Source: Bordetella parapertussis (GTDB taxonomy: Bacteria; Pseudomonadota; Gammaproteobacteria; Burkholderiales; SG8-39). From it: a stretch of DNA of 6,640 nucleotides. Each line of letters starts with the position of its first letter. The stretch's first letter is position 1. Where the stretch lies: positions 1 to 6,640 of the forward strand of contig CAMDRY010000181.1 in assembly GCA_945906975.1 (NCBI GenBank). Reading direction: 5' to 3'. The notes under the pieces were generated by a model. It saw nothing but the letters and a program-made list of their open reading frames with translations. It ran no database searches and was not told the DNA's origin. Below are positions 1 to 5,998 of this stretch, one piece after another. The position numbers were made by a program, and so were the translations under genes.

Positions 1-970
1 GATTCAGCAGGCTGCCCTCGGGGGCCGTCACGGTGAAGGGCCGCATCATGCCCTCGTTGTTGGGCACACCGGGGTTGATCGCGCATTTCAGCGGGTAGAC
101 GGTGAAGGCGTTGGTATAGACCCAGGGGCAATTGATGGCGCGCCCTATCTGCATCGACGATCCGGCGTAATCCATGGCAATGCTGTCGCCTGAGATCGTC
201 AGTTTTGCGGCGATCTTGAGCGGGGAGTCATAGCCGTCGATCTGGTACTCGTAGCGGAAAACGCCGTCCGGAATGGCCGCAATGCTCGCGCGCATCGCGC
301 TTTCCGAAAAATCGTGGATCGCTTCGGCTAGATCGTCGAGGCCGTCGAGGCCGGTCTCCTCCAGAAAGGCGTTGACCCTCTCGCCGGCGACGGCGCATGA
401 GGCGATCATCGCGTGCACGTCGCCGATGACCAGGTGGGGAACGCGGACATTGCGTTCGATGAAGGCAAACACGTCCTTGTTGGGCTTGCCGGCGCGCATC
501 AGCTTGCAGATCGGAATTTGCAGTCCGTCCTCGTAGATTTCGCGATTCTCGGCTGACCACCGCCCGCCCATGTCCGATGGGTGGGCGACGACGCCGGAGT
601 AGGCGACGAGTTTGCCCGCCTTGCTGAAAATGGGCATCACCATGCTGATGTCCTGCAGGTGCCCGCTGCCCATCCACGGGTCGTTGGTGATGACGACGTC
701 GCCCGGGTGCCAGCCTTCCTCCTTCATCGCCTGCTGGAAATGCCGCATGGTGTTCGGCAGCGTGCCTATGAAGGATGGCACGCTCGTGGTGGACTGCGCG
801 AGCGATCTGCCGCGGCCGTCAAACAGCACGACGGCATAGTCTTCGGCCTCCCGAATGACCGGCGAGAACGCGGTGCGCACCAGTGCGGCGGCAGCTTCGT
901 CGACGAAGGAGATCAGCCTGCTCCAGGAGATTTCAAAGAAAATCGGGTCTTTGATGCGCGCGCTTGTCAT
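1..970 (-). CDS. hyuB: Hydantoinase B/oxoprolinase subunit (HyuB-like), 3' end beyond window
   Basis: This is the N-terminal 323 residues of a HyuB-family subunit; family members usually run to about 520-600 residues, so roughly 40% is missing past the left edge. It pairs with HyuA to hydrolyse cyclic amides (hydantoins, 5-oxoproline, lactams) in the cytoplasm with ATP. Reading the minus strand from the ATG at 970-968 gives MTSARIKDPIFFEISW. Family landmarks follow: DYAVVLFDGRG (residues 44-54), GDVVITNDPW (90-99), GHLQDIS (103-109), a VVAHPSDMGG stretch (127-136), and GVPNNEGMMRPF with APEG at about 301-319. D44, H104, D107 and H130 are the acidic and His residues expected near the metal site; this is inferred from family patterns, not tested. 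The start lies 15 nt after the hyuA stop. An ATG at 984 is excluded because its frame stops after five codons. The exact substrate cannot be told. Confidence 0.93.
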   Translation of the reverse strand, partial: MTSARIKDPIFFEISWSRLISFVDEAAAALVRTAFSPVIREAEDYAVVLFDGRGRSLAQSTTSVPSFIGTLPNTMRHFQQAMKEEGWHPGDVVITNDPWMGSGHLQDISMVMPIFSKAGKLVAYSGVVAHPSDMGGRWSAENREIYEDGLQIPICKLMRAGKPNKDVFAFIERNVRVPHLVIGDVHAMIASCAVAGERVNAFLEETGLDGLDDLAEAIHDFSESAMRASIAAIPDGVFRYEYQIDGYDSPLKIAAKLTISGDSIAMDYAGSSMQIGRAINCPWVYTNAFTVYPLKCAINPGVPNNEGMMRPFTVTAPEGSLLN

Positions 971-985
971 TTCAATCCGGTCATG

Positions 986-3073
986 TCAGTCCGCCCTAAG
1001 CGTGATGTGCAGGTTGCCGAAACGATCGACCGAGCAGTGCTGCCCGGGCGCCACCAGGGCGGAGAATTCCGACGATTGGACAATGGCCGGACCGTCGAGG
1101 CGGTGTCCCGCGCGCAATTCAACGTGGCGGTAGATCCGTGTTTCGATGAAACCGCGCTTGGGAAAATAAACAGGACGCGCCTTGTACGCCTCGGCCGTGG
1201 TGCCGGCCGCCGACTCGATGGGCAGAAAGTCAAAGGGACCGCCAAGCGCAACAGCCCGCACACGCAGGCTCACAAACTGGATCGGCGCACCGTCGATGTG
1301 GCGCCCGTAGAGCCGGTCATAGGCGGCGTTGAAGGCGGCGGTCACGGCTGCGCCATCGAGCGGCTTGGCCTGCAGGTCGTGACCGAACCGGACGGTGATT
1401 TCGCTGCCCTGTCCGCGGTAACGCATGTCGGCGCTGCTGTGGATGCGGATGTCTTTGGTCGGAACGTCGGTCAGCTGGGCGCGGGCTTCTTCGGCGAGCT
1501 TTTCGTAGCTTGCCGCAAGCTGCGCCCAGTTGGCACCGGCGACATCCATGACAGCACTGTGCACGACATCGAAGGACAGCGGTGCCGCGAGCAGACCGAC
1601 CGCCGACATTACGCCCGCATTGCGCGGAACGATCACCGTCGCAACGCCAAGCTTGGCGGCTACCGCCTGTGCATGCGTCGGGCCGGCGCCACCGAACGCT
1701 ATGAAGGTGAAACGGCCCGGATCCTTGCCGCGTTCCACCAGGTGGATGCGCCCGGCGGTGGCCATGTTCTCATTGGCGATTTCGTGGATTCCCCAGGCCG
1801 CTTCCATTGCCGGCAGGCGCAGTTTTTCCGCCAGCCGAGCGATCGCGCCGTCCGCTGCAGCGCGGTCGAGCTTCATGTCACCGCCGGCGAAATCATCGGC
1901 GTCGAGGTAGCCGAGCACGAGATCGGAATCGGTGACGGTTGCCTCGCTGCCGCCCCGGCCGTAGCAGGCCGGTCCGGGGACGGACGCTGCGCTGCGCGGG
2001 CCCACCTTGAGCAGTCCATACTGGTCGACCCAGGCAATGCTGCCGCCACCCGCCCCGATTTCTATGAGTTCGACGGTGGGCGATTTGACGATGAGGCCGC
2101 TGCCTTTCTTGAAGCGGTGCAGCCGGGCCACCTCGAGCTGGTTCGACAGGGTGACTGTGCCGTCTTCCACCAGACCCACTTTTGCTGTCGTGCCGCCCAT
2201 GTCAAATGACACCAGGCTTTCGATGCCGATCGCGCTTCCGAGGGCGCGCGCCGCTTCGACTCCCGCCGCAGGCCCGGACTCAAGTATTTTTACCGGCAGG
2301 CGTGACGCGACTTCCCCCGTCGTCAGGCCGCCGCTGGAGAGCATGACGTTGAAGCGTCCTGAAAAACCTTTTGTGCGCAGTCCCTGCTCAAGTCGTTTCA
2401 GGTAGTCCCTGGTACGCGGCTGGGTGTAGGCGTTGGCGACAGTCGTGGAAGTGCGCTCGTATTCGCGGATTTCCGGTTGTACCGCAGACGACAGCGAACA
2501 GGCGAGCTGTGGGAACTCCGCGGCAATCAGTTCGCCGACGGCGCGCTCGTGCGCGTCGTTGACATAGGAATGGATGAAGCAGACCGCGATCGCGGTTGCC
2601 CCCTTGGCCGCGAGTGCGGCTACTGCCGTGCGCGCGGCGGCAAGATCGACCTCGGTCAGTACCGCGCCGTCGGCGCCGATGCGCCCGGGTACTTCGCCGC
2701 GCAGCTCGCGCGGCACCAGCGGCGTGGGCAGGTCGATGCCAAGGTCGTAAATGTCGTAGCGCGTTTCCGTCGCCATTTCGATGATGTCGCGAAAGCCTTC
2801 GGTCATCAGCAGCCCGGTCACGGCACCGTTGCGCTCGATGAGCGTGTTGGTTACCAGCGTCGTCGCGTGGATGAAGTGGCTCATCGCGGCCATCTGCCGG
2901 GTGTGGCGTTCCAGCAGGGTGGTGCCTGCCTCAAGAATGGCGCGGCTCGGATCCTCGGGGGTGGTTAGCGTCTTGGCCGTAAATAGAGTGCCGCTCGCAT
3001 CGTCGTGCAGGACAAGATCGGTAAACGTTCCACCCACGTCGGCGGTAAGTCGGTAGGGCGGTGTCAGACTCAA
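986..3073 (-). CDS. hyuA: Hydantoinase A/oxoprolinase subunit (HyuA-like, ATP-binding)
   Basis: This is a full-length 695-residue HyuA-family protein, the normal size for the family. HyuA binds and spends ATP to activate the cyclic amide that HyuB then helps hydrolyse. Visible motifs are the N-terminal phosphate loop DVGGTFTDL (residues 12-20), the HATTLVTNTLIER segment (69-81), the second ATPase-fold motif SFDMGGTTAKVG (289-300), GAGGGSIAWVD (340-350), GPACYGRGG (367-375), FGGAGPTHA (460-468) and the C-terminal YRGQGSEI (552-559). The start is a TTG at 3073-3071. It is preferred because GGAG (3084-3081) sits seven bases upstream, and because it places DVGGTFTD at the usual depth from the N-terminus. 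The stop is TGA at 988-986, and hyuB begins 15 nt later, so the two are very probably co-transcribed. Related enzymes include 5-oxoprolinase, N-methylhydantoinase, caprolactamase and acetophenone carboxylase subunits; sequence alone does not choose between them. Confidence 0.95.
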   Translation of the reverse strand: MSLTPPYRLTADVGGTFTDLVLHDDASGTLFTAKTLTTPEDPSRAILEAGTTLLERHTRQMAAMSHFIHATTLVTNTLIERNGAVTGLLMTEGFRDIIEMATETRYDIYDLGIDLPTPLVPRELRGEVPGRIGADGAVLTEVDLAAARTAVAALAAKGATAIAVCFIHSYVNDAHERAVGELIAAEFPQLACSLSSAVQPEIREYERTSTTVANAYTQPRTRDYLKRLEQGLRTKGFSGRFNVMLSSGGLTTGEVASRLPVKILESGPAAGVEAARALGSAIGIESLVSFDMGGTTAKVGLVEDGTVTLSNQLEVARLHRFKKGSGLIVKSPTVELIEIGAGGGSIAWVDQYGLLKVGPRSAASVPGPACYGRGGSEATVTDSDLVLGYLDADDFAGGDMKLDRAAADGAIARLAEKLRLPAMEAAWGIHEIANENMATAGRIHLVERGKDPGRFTFIAFGGAGPTHAQAVAAKLGVATVIVPRNAGVMSAVGLLAAPLSFDVVHSAVMDVAGANWAQLAASYEKLAEEARAQLTDVPTKDIRIHSSADMRYRGQGSEITVRFGHDLQAKPLDGAAVTAAFNAAYDRLYGRHIDGAPIQFVSLRVRAVALGGPFDFLPIESAAGTTAEAYKARPVYFPKRGFIETRIYRHVELRAGHRLDGPAIVQSSEFSALVAPGQHCSVDRFGNLHITLRAD

Positions 3074-3080
3074 CGAGTGT

Positions 3081-3084
3081 CTCC
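3081..3084 (-). promoter_or_regulatory. Ribosome binding site that fixes the TTG start of hyuA
   Basis: The minus strand reads GGAG at 3084-3081, then seven bases, then TTG at 3073-3071. This Shine-Dalgarno match with good spacing is the main reason to place the hyuA start at the rare TTG codon. Confidence 0.6.
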
Positions 3085-3154
3085 GATGGAATGCGATGGC
3101 TGAGGCAAGCCCGGACCGGGGGCAATGCTGCTGCCTGTGCGCCTATAAAAATTC

Positions 3155-3189
3155 ATATTCGATGAAAAAGTATGTGCTGTCAACACATA
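3155..3189 (-). promoter_or_regulatory. Candidate hyuAB promoter with overlapping palindromic operator
   Basis: On the minus strand a perfect -35 consensus TTGACA lies at 3183-3178, about 105 nt upstream of the hyuA start. A poor -10 (GAATAT, 3160-3155) follows after 17 nt; an alternative, TATGAA (3157-3152), fits the consensus better but at a 20-nt spacing. The TTGACA sits in the middle of TATGTGCTGTCAACACATA (3171-3189), a 19-bp palindrome in which eight of nine base pairs match. A dimeric repressor or activator bound there would cover the -35. The size and TGTG/CACA arms resemble operators of GntR-type and similar regulators, but no regulator family can be assigned from this alone. Confidence 0.45.
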
Positions 3190-3235
3190 ATTTTTGGCCG
3201 CCGCGAACGCACTTTCCCGGTCGACGGCTGTCGCG

Positions 3236-3261
3236 CCATGGACGACCACCATGGACGACCA
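3236..3261. repeat. 13-bp tandem direct repeat, two perfect copies
   Basis: The unit ccatggacgacca occurs at 3236-3248 and again immediately at 3249-3261, with a further partial start (cca) at 3262-3264. It lies upstream of the candidate hyuAB promoter, at about -55 to -80 from its -35 element. It could be a simple slippage duplication or a pair of same-orientation protein-binding sites; nothing in the sequence decides. Confidence 0.85.
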
Positions 3262-3324
3262 CCAGGGCCGGTGCCCGGTTGTTACGAGGACCTTTTTATT
3301 TTTCCATTGGGCGGCTTAACCCGC

Positions 3325-3345
3325 TTGCGCGGTGGAATCGCGCAA
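3325..3345. repeat. Inverted repeat, 7-bp perfect stem with 7-nt loop
   Basis: ttgcgcg (3325-3331) is the reverse complement of cgcgcaa (3339-3345), with a 7-nt loop. It lies 36 nt past the amidase stop. No T-tract follows it on the minus strand, so it is not a textbook terminator; it may instead protect the 3' end of the amidase transcript or help Rho-dependent ending. Confidence 0.5.
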
Positions 3346-3348
3346 AGC

Positions 3349-3378
3349 AAAAAGCTTCTGGCTGCGAAGATTCCAGCC
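3349..3378 (-). terminator. Weak candidate intrinsic terminator after the amidase gene
   Basis: Just after the amidase stop, the minus strand reads GGCTG (3378-3374), a 9-nt loop, CAGCC (3364-3360), then six bases and TTTTT (3353-3349). The stem is only 5 bp and the T-run is displaced, so it would end transcription inefficiently at best. Some read-through into hyuAB is likely. Confidence 0.25.
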
Positions 3379-3380
3379 GC

Positions 3381-4796
3381 TCAGGCGGCCATTGGCGGCA
3401 GGCGCTTGTGCCAGTCGCTTATGCGCTGGTAGGCGTCGCCGGCGCGCAATAGCAGAGCTTCGGTAAAGGGTTTGCCGACGAGCTGAAAACCGAGCGGCAG
3501 GCCGTTGGCAAAACCGCAGGGCAGACTGAGCGAAGGCAGGCCAAGGTAGTTGATGCCGCGCGTGCAGTGTGTAAGGACGCCGATCTTTGCCGCTACGGCG
3601 GCCGGGTCGCCGGCTGTGGTTTCCATGATGGAGGGCACTGGCACCGATATGGCGGGCAGGTGCAGCAGGTCGGCGCCCTTCATGGTGCTGGCGATGTATT
3701 CGGCGGCGATCTTGGCGCGCAGCGAGAGGGCTTCGGTGTAGCGTGTCGCCGGGTAATACAGGCCCGGCTCGATACGGCTGCGCACCTGGTCGGCATAGTC
3801 CTGCGGCCGGGTGGCCAGCCAGTTGCGGTGCATGCTCGCGGCTTCAACCGCCATGACCACGATCATCAGCGCGTTGACCAGGGCCATGTCCGCTGTCGTC
3901 GTGGTGACGATTTTTGCGCCCAGGTCGCGCATCGCCTCGATTGATGTGTCGAGCGCCTTTTTCACCTCGGGTGTGACGTGATCGTAATAATAATTTCCGG
4001 GCACGGCGATGGTCAGGTTTTTCAGGTGACCGCTCAATTGGGATTCGTAGTCGGGCACCGCTATGGCCGAGGCGGTCGGGTCCGCGGCGTCTGCGCCGGC
4101 GATGACCTGCATGATGCGGGCGCAGTCGCGCGCAGTCTGCGCCAGCGGTCCGACGCAATCGAGCGACCATGACAGCGCCATGGCGTTGGCGCGACTGACG
4201 CGCGACCAGGTCGGCTTGAGGCCGGTAACGCCGCACATCGCGGCGGGGTGGCGGATGGAGCCGCCGGTATCGGAACCGAGTGACGCGGTGACCAGCCTGG
4301 CCGCCACGGCGATACCCGAACCGCTGGAGGAGCCGCCAGTCACATGATCGGGGTTCCACGGATTGCGCGCGTGGCCGTAGGGTTCGTTGTAGCCGGTGGG
4401 CGAGAGTGCGAACTCAGCCATGTGCAGCGTGCCCAGATCGAGTGCGCCGGCGGCGTCGAGGCGCTTGAGTACGGTGGCGGTGGCGCCGGGCACAAAACCC
4501 TGGCGGATATTCGAACCGCCTGAACAGGGGCGTCCGGCGCGGTAGTACAAGTCTTTGTGGGCTAGCGGCACGCCGTGCAGCGGTCCGATGCGCTTGCCCG
4601 CCGCGCGCCAGGCATCCGCCGCATCGGCCGCTTCGAGCGCTTTGTCCTCTTCCAGCAGCACCACGGCATTGAGTTTGGTGCCGATGTTTTTCAGGCGCGA
4701 CAGGCTTGACTCGGTGGCGGCGCGCGAGGTGGTCTCGCCCCTGGCGATGGCGTTGGCCAGTTCGCTTAGTGACAAGGTGTGCAAGGCGGCGCTCAC
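3381..4796 (-). CDS. Amidase-signature hydrolase (AtzE/GatA-like)
   Basis: This is a 471-residue cytoplasmic amidase-signature enzyme, the usual family length. It hydrolyses a C-N amide bond using a Ser-cisSer-Lys triad. The triad is fully visible: K81 in GVPLAHKDLYY (residues 75-85), S156 in GGSSSGSG (154-161) and the nucleophile S180 in GSDTGGSIRHPA (174-185). The spacings (75 and 24 residues) are exactly those of GatA and FAAH. The GTG start at 4796-4794 overlaps the stop of the upstream small gene as GTGA, which strongly supports both the start and translational coupling. A purine-rich GGAAGGG lies just upstream. The 67-aa neighbour resembles AtzG/GatC partners, which favours an AtzE-type amidase working in a complex. 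It is not likely to be the real GatA, since no gatB or full gatC is beside it. The substrate is unknown; a linear product of ring opening is the natural guess from context. Confidence 0.93.
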   Translation of the reverse strand: MSAALHTLSLSELANAIARGETTSRAATESSLSRLKNIGTKLNAVVLLEEDKALEAADAADAWRAAGKRIGPLHGVPLAHKDLYYRAGRPCSGGSNIRQGFVPGATATVLKRLDAAGALDLGTLHMAEFALSPTGYNEPYGHARNPWNPDHVTGGSSSGSGIAVAARLVTASLGSDTGGSIRHPAAMCGVTGLKPTWSRVSRANAMALSWSLDCVGPLAQTARDCARIMQVIAGADAADPTASAIAVPDYESQLSGHLKNLTIAVPGNYYYDHVTPEVKKALDTSIEAMRDLGAKIVTTTTADMALVNALMIVVMAVEAASMHRNWLATRPQDYADQVRSRIEPGLYYPATRYTEALSLRAKIAAEYIASTMKGADLLHLPAISVPVPSIMETTAGDPAAVAAKIGVLTHCTRGINYLGLPSLSLPCGFANGLPLGFQLVGKPFTEALLLRAGDAYQRISDWHKRLPPMAA

Positions 4797-4996
4797 GGCT
4801 TGCGCCCTTCCAGCCAGGCGACAAAATCGCCCGGGCTGTCGTCCATGACAAGGCGTTCACGCGCCGCCTGCGCGACGATGGCGTTGTTGGCCTCCACCAG
4901 CGGGCGGGTGCGTGCGACCCGGTCGGCCGGCAGCTCGAATTGCTGCAGCGCCGAGGCGAGTTCGCCCATTGCGGTGTCCTGAATCGGTTTGGTCAT
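4793..4996 (-). CDS. Small AtzG/GatC-like accessory protein of the amidase
   Basis: This 67-residue protein (MTKPIQDTAMGELAS... ending in WLEGRKP) is predicted to be mostly helical and soluble, with no signal peptide. Its gene ends in TGA overlapping the amidase GTG start by four bases and begins 2 nt after the stop of the deacetylase-like gene (TGA-TC-ATG). GGAAG lies six bases before the ATG at 4996-4994. A longer frame, open to an ATG at 5071, is rejected because it would overlap the upstream gene by 73 bases. Size, helical character and position directly before an amidase match AtzG (the DUF4089 type) and GatC, which wrap around and stabilise AtzE or GatA. Sequence resemblance is weak, seen mainly in the LP-x(4)-R opening and the LVMDDSP-like tail, so the role is inferred mostly from position. 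The gene itself is fairly secure. Confidence 0.65.
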   Translation of the reverse strand: MTKPIQDTAMGELASALQQFELPADRVARTRPLVEANNAIVAQAARERLVMDDSPGDFVAWLEGRKP

Positions 4997-4998
4997 GA

Positions 4999-5904
4999 TC
5001 AGCTTCCGGGAATGATGCCCGGCGGCAGGGCCAGGCAGTGATTGGCGATGTCGCCGGGTTTGGTCCACCACACGCGTGAGGCGAGTGGATGGCGCAGGCA
5101 GTGTTGCAGCGCTCGGCGCAGCGCGCGAACGCGAAAAGGCTGGCCGAATACATACGGATGAACGGACACATTCATCACCAGCGGATGCCGGGCGCTTTGC
5201 CCGATCATTTCATCAAACTGAGCGACGAGCATGTCGCAGAACACCGCGGCGCTCCATTTGCGGTGGATGATGGCCTGTGCATCGTCGGTCTCGACCGGGT
5301 AGGGCACAACCAGCATGGGGCCGGTGCGGGTGCGCAGCCACACCGGCTGGTCGTCCATGGGCCAGTCCATCAGGTAGGTGTAGCCGATTTCTTTGAGCAG
5401 GTCCGGGGTGTGCGCGGTTTCGTAGGCGCCGGCGCCCATCCAGCCACGGGGAGGGCGGCCCTCGTGCTTTGTGATGGTGTCGGTGACCTCACGCAGCAAG
5501 CGTTCTTCGTCGGGCTGCCACAGGCCGCGCAGGTTCTCGGCGTTGCTGCGGCCGTGGGCAATCAGTTCGTCGCCGCGCTTGCGTATGGCGTCGGTGATCT
5601 GCGGGGCGTAGTCGTAGATCAGGCTGTTGGTGGTGTGTCCTGCGGGCAGCTTGAGCTCGTCCAGCAGGTCGAACAGGCGCCAGATGCCGATGCGGTTGCC
5701 GTAGTCGCGCCAGGAATAATTACGATGCGTTTGTGGCTCGCCGGTCTTGGCCGGGTCATGGCCCATGCCGGTGCCAAAGGCGAACCATTCGATATTGGTC
5801 GTTACGGTGAAGGCGAGGCGTTTGCCCTCCGGCCACGAGTAATCCCTGCGCTCGGGCAGCGGAATGAAGTCGTAACGGTCATGCTGGGGTAAAAGGGGAT
5901 TCAT
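4999..5904 (-). CDS. Polysaccharide deacetylase/PuuE allantoinase-like hydrolase
   Basis: This is a 301-residue protein of the NodB/polysaccharide-deacetylase superfamily. Members are metal-dependent (beta/alpha) barrel hydrolases; one branch, PuuE, opens the allantoin ring instead of deacetylating sugars. Visible landmarks are the N-terminal RLAFTVTTNIEWF (residues 29-41, first metal-site strand, with E39 where sugar deacetylases have Asp), ITDAIRKRGDELIAHGRSN (103-121), RPPRGWMGAG (150-159), the DWPMDDQPVWL stretch (180-190) and the C-terminal MNVSVHPYVFGQPFRVRAL (244-262), which carries H249. There is no signal peptide, which argues for a cytoplasmic small-molecule enzyme. In the usual H-x3-H metal motif, the second His is replaced by N121. 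The ATG at 5904 is the first available start; a TAG lies seven codons upstream in frame. The gene stops 2 nt before the small AtzG-like gene, so the two share an operon. Ring-opening or deformylation of a cyclic ureide is plausible but unproven. Confidence 0.88.
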   Translation of the reverse strand: MNPLLPQHDRYDFIPLPERRDYSWPEGKRLAFTVTTNIEWFAFGTGMGHDPAKTGEPQTHRNYSWRDYGNRIGIWRLFDLLDELKLPAGHTTNSLIYDYAPQITDAIRKRGDELIAHGRSNAENLRGLWQPDEERLLREVTDTITKHEGRPPRGWMGAGAYETAHTPDLLKEIGYTYLMDWPMDDQPVWLRTRTGPMLVVPYPVETDDAQAIIHRKWSAAVFCDMLVAQFDEMIGQSARHPLVMNVSVHPYVFGQPFRVRALRRALQHCLRHPLASRVWWTKPGDIANHCLALPPGIIPGS

Positions 5905-5998
5905 GCGCTGCGGATGGCCAGACTAATACGCGCGAGCCGTAAGGGGCCGTCGGTTCATTGTGCCATCGCTCCCTCTTTGGGCCGCAGTTCGCTGTTCA
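5905..5998. other. 94-nt gap before the deacetylase-like gene, with two mini-ORFs
   Basis: No clear promoter is visible. On the minus strand an ATG at 5999-5997 overlaps the RidA-like gene's stop as TAATG and opens a 14-codon frame (MNSELRPKEGAMAQ) ending at 5955. That frame's TGA overlaps another ATG at 5958, which opens an 11-codon frame ending at a TAG (5925-5923). The second frame is the same as that of the deacetylase-like gene. They may be chance or translational relay leaders. The gap is short enough for the RidA-like gene and the deacetylase-like gene to share one transcript. Confidence 0.4.

Larger units (their letters stand above)
3074..3380. other. 307-nt spacer between the amidase and hyuA
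   Basis: This is the only gap over 100 nt between genes in the window. Neither strand carries a convincing gene: the short reading frames here lack family features and run into neighbouring genes. In minus-strand order it holds a possible weak terminator just after the amidase stop, a 7-bp hairpin (3345-3325), an AT-rich tract near 3290-3305, a 13-bp tandem repeat (3261-3236), an AT-rich promoter-like block with a palindrome (about 3190-3144), an 11-bp palindrome CCCGG-T-CCGGG (3120-3110) and the hyuA ribosome binding site. The AT-rich block contrasts sharply with the GC-rich genes. The layout suggests that hyuAB can be transcribed from its own promoter. Confidence 0.7.

Noticed and set aside
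581..2209. A 542-codon open frame on the plus strand
   Set aside because: It lies antisense to both hyuB and hyuA, crosses their junction, shows no family motif, and has the composition of a mirror frame in GC-rich coding DNA.
3262..3306. Plus-strand hairpin-like GGGC/GCCC followed by a T-rich tract
   Set aside because: The stem is 4 bp and the T-rich tract is some 20 bases away; no plus-strand gene exists that would need a terminator here.
3096..3452. Short plus-strand open frames in the spacer before hyuA
   Set aside because: They lack family features, include the AT-rich promoter block and tandem repeat, and run into the antisense of the amidase.
4793..5071. A 92-aa version of the small AtzG-like protein starting at 5071
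   Set aside because: Its first 25 residues would overlap the end of the deacetylase-like gene, while the internal ATG at 4996 has a good ribosome binding site and sits 2 nt after that gene's stop.
5089..5892. A 267-codon open frame on the plus strand
   Set aside because: It is antisense to the deacetylase-like gene, which has clear family motifs; the mirror frame is rich in Gly, Ala and Val with no recognisable domain.
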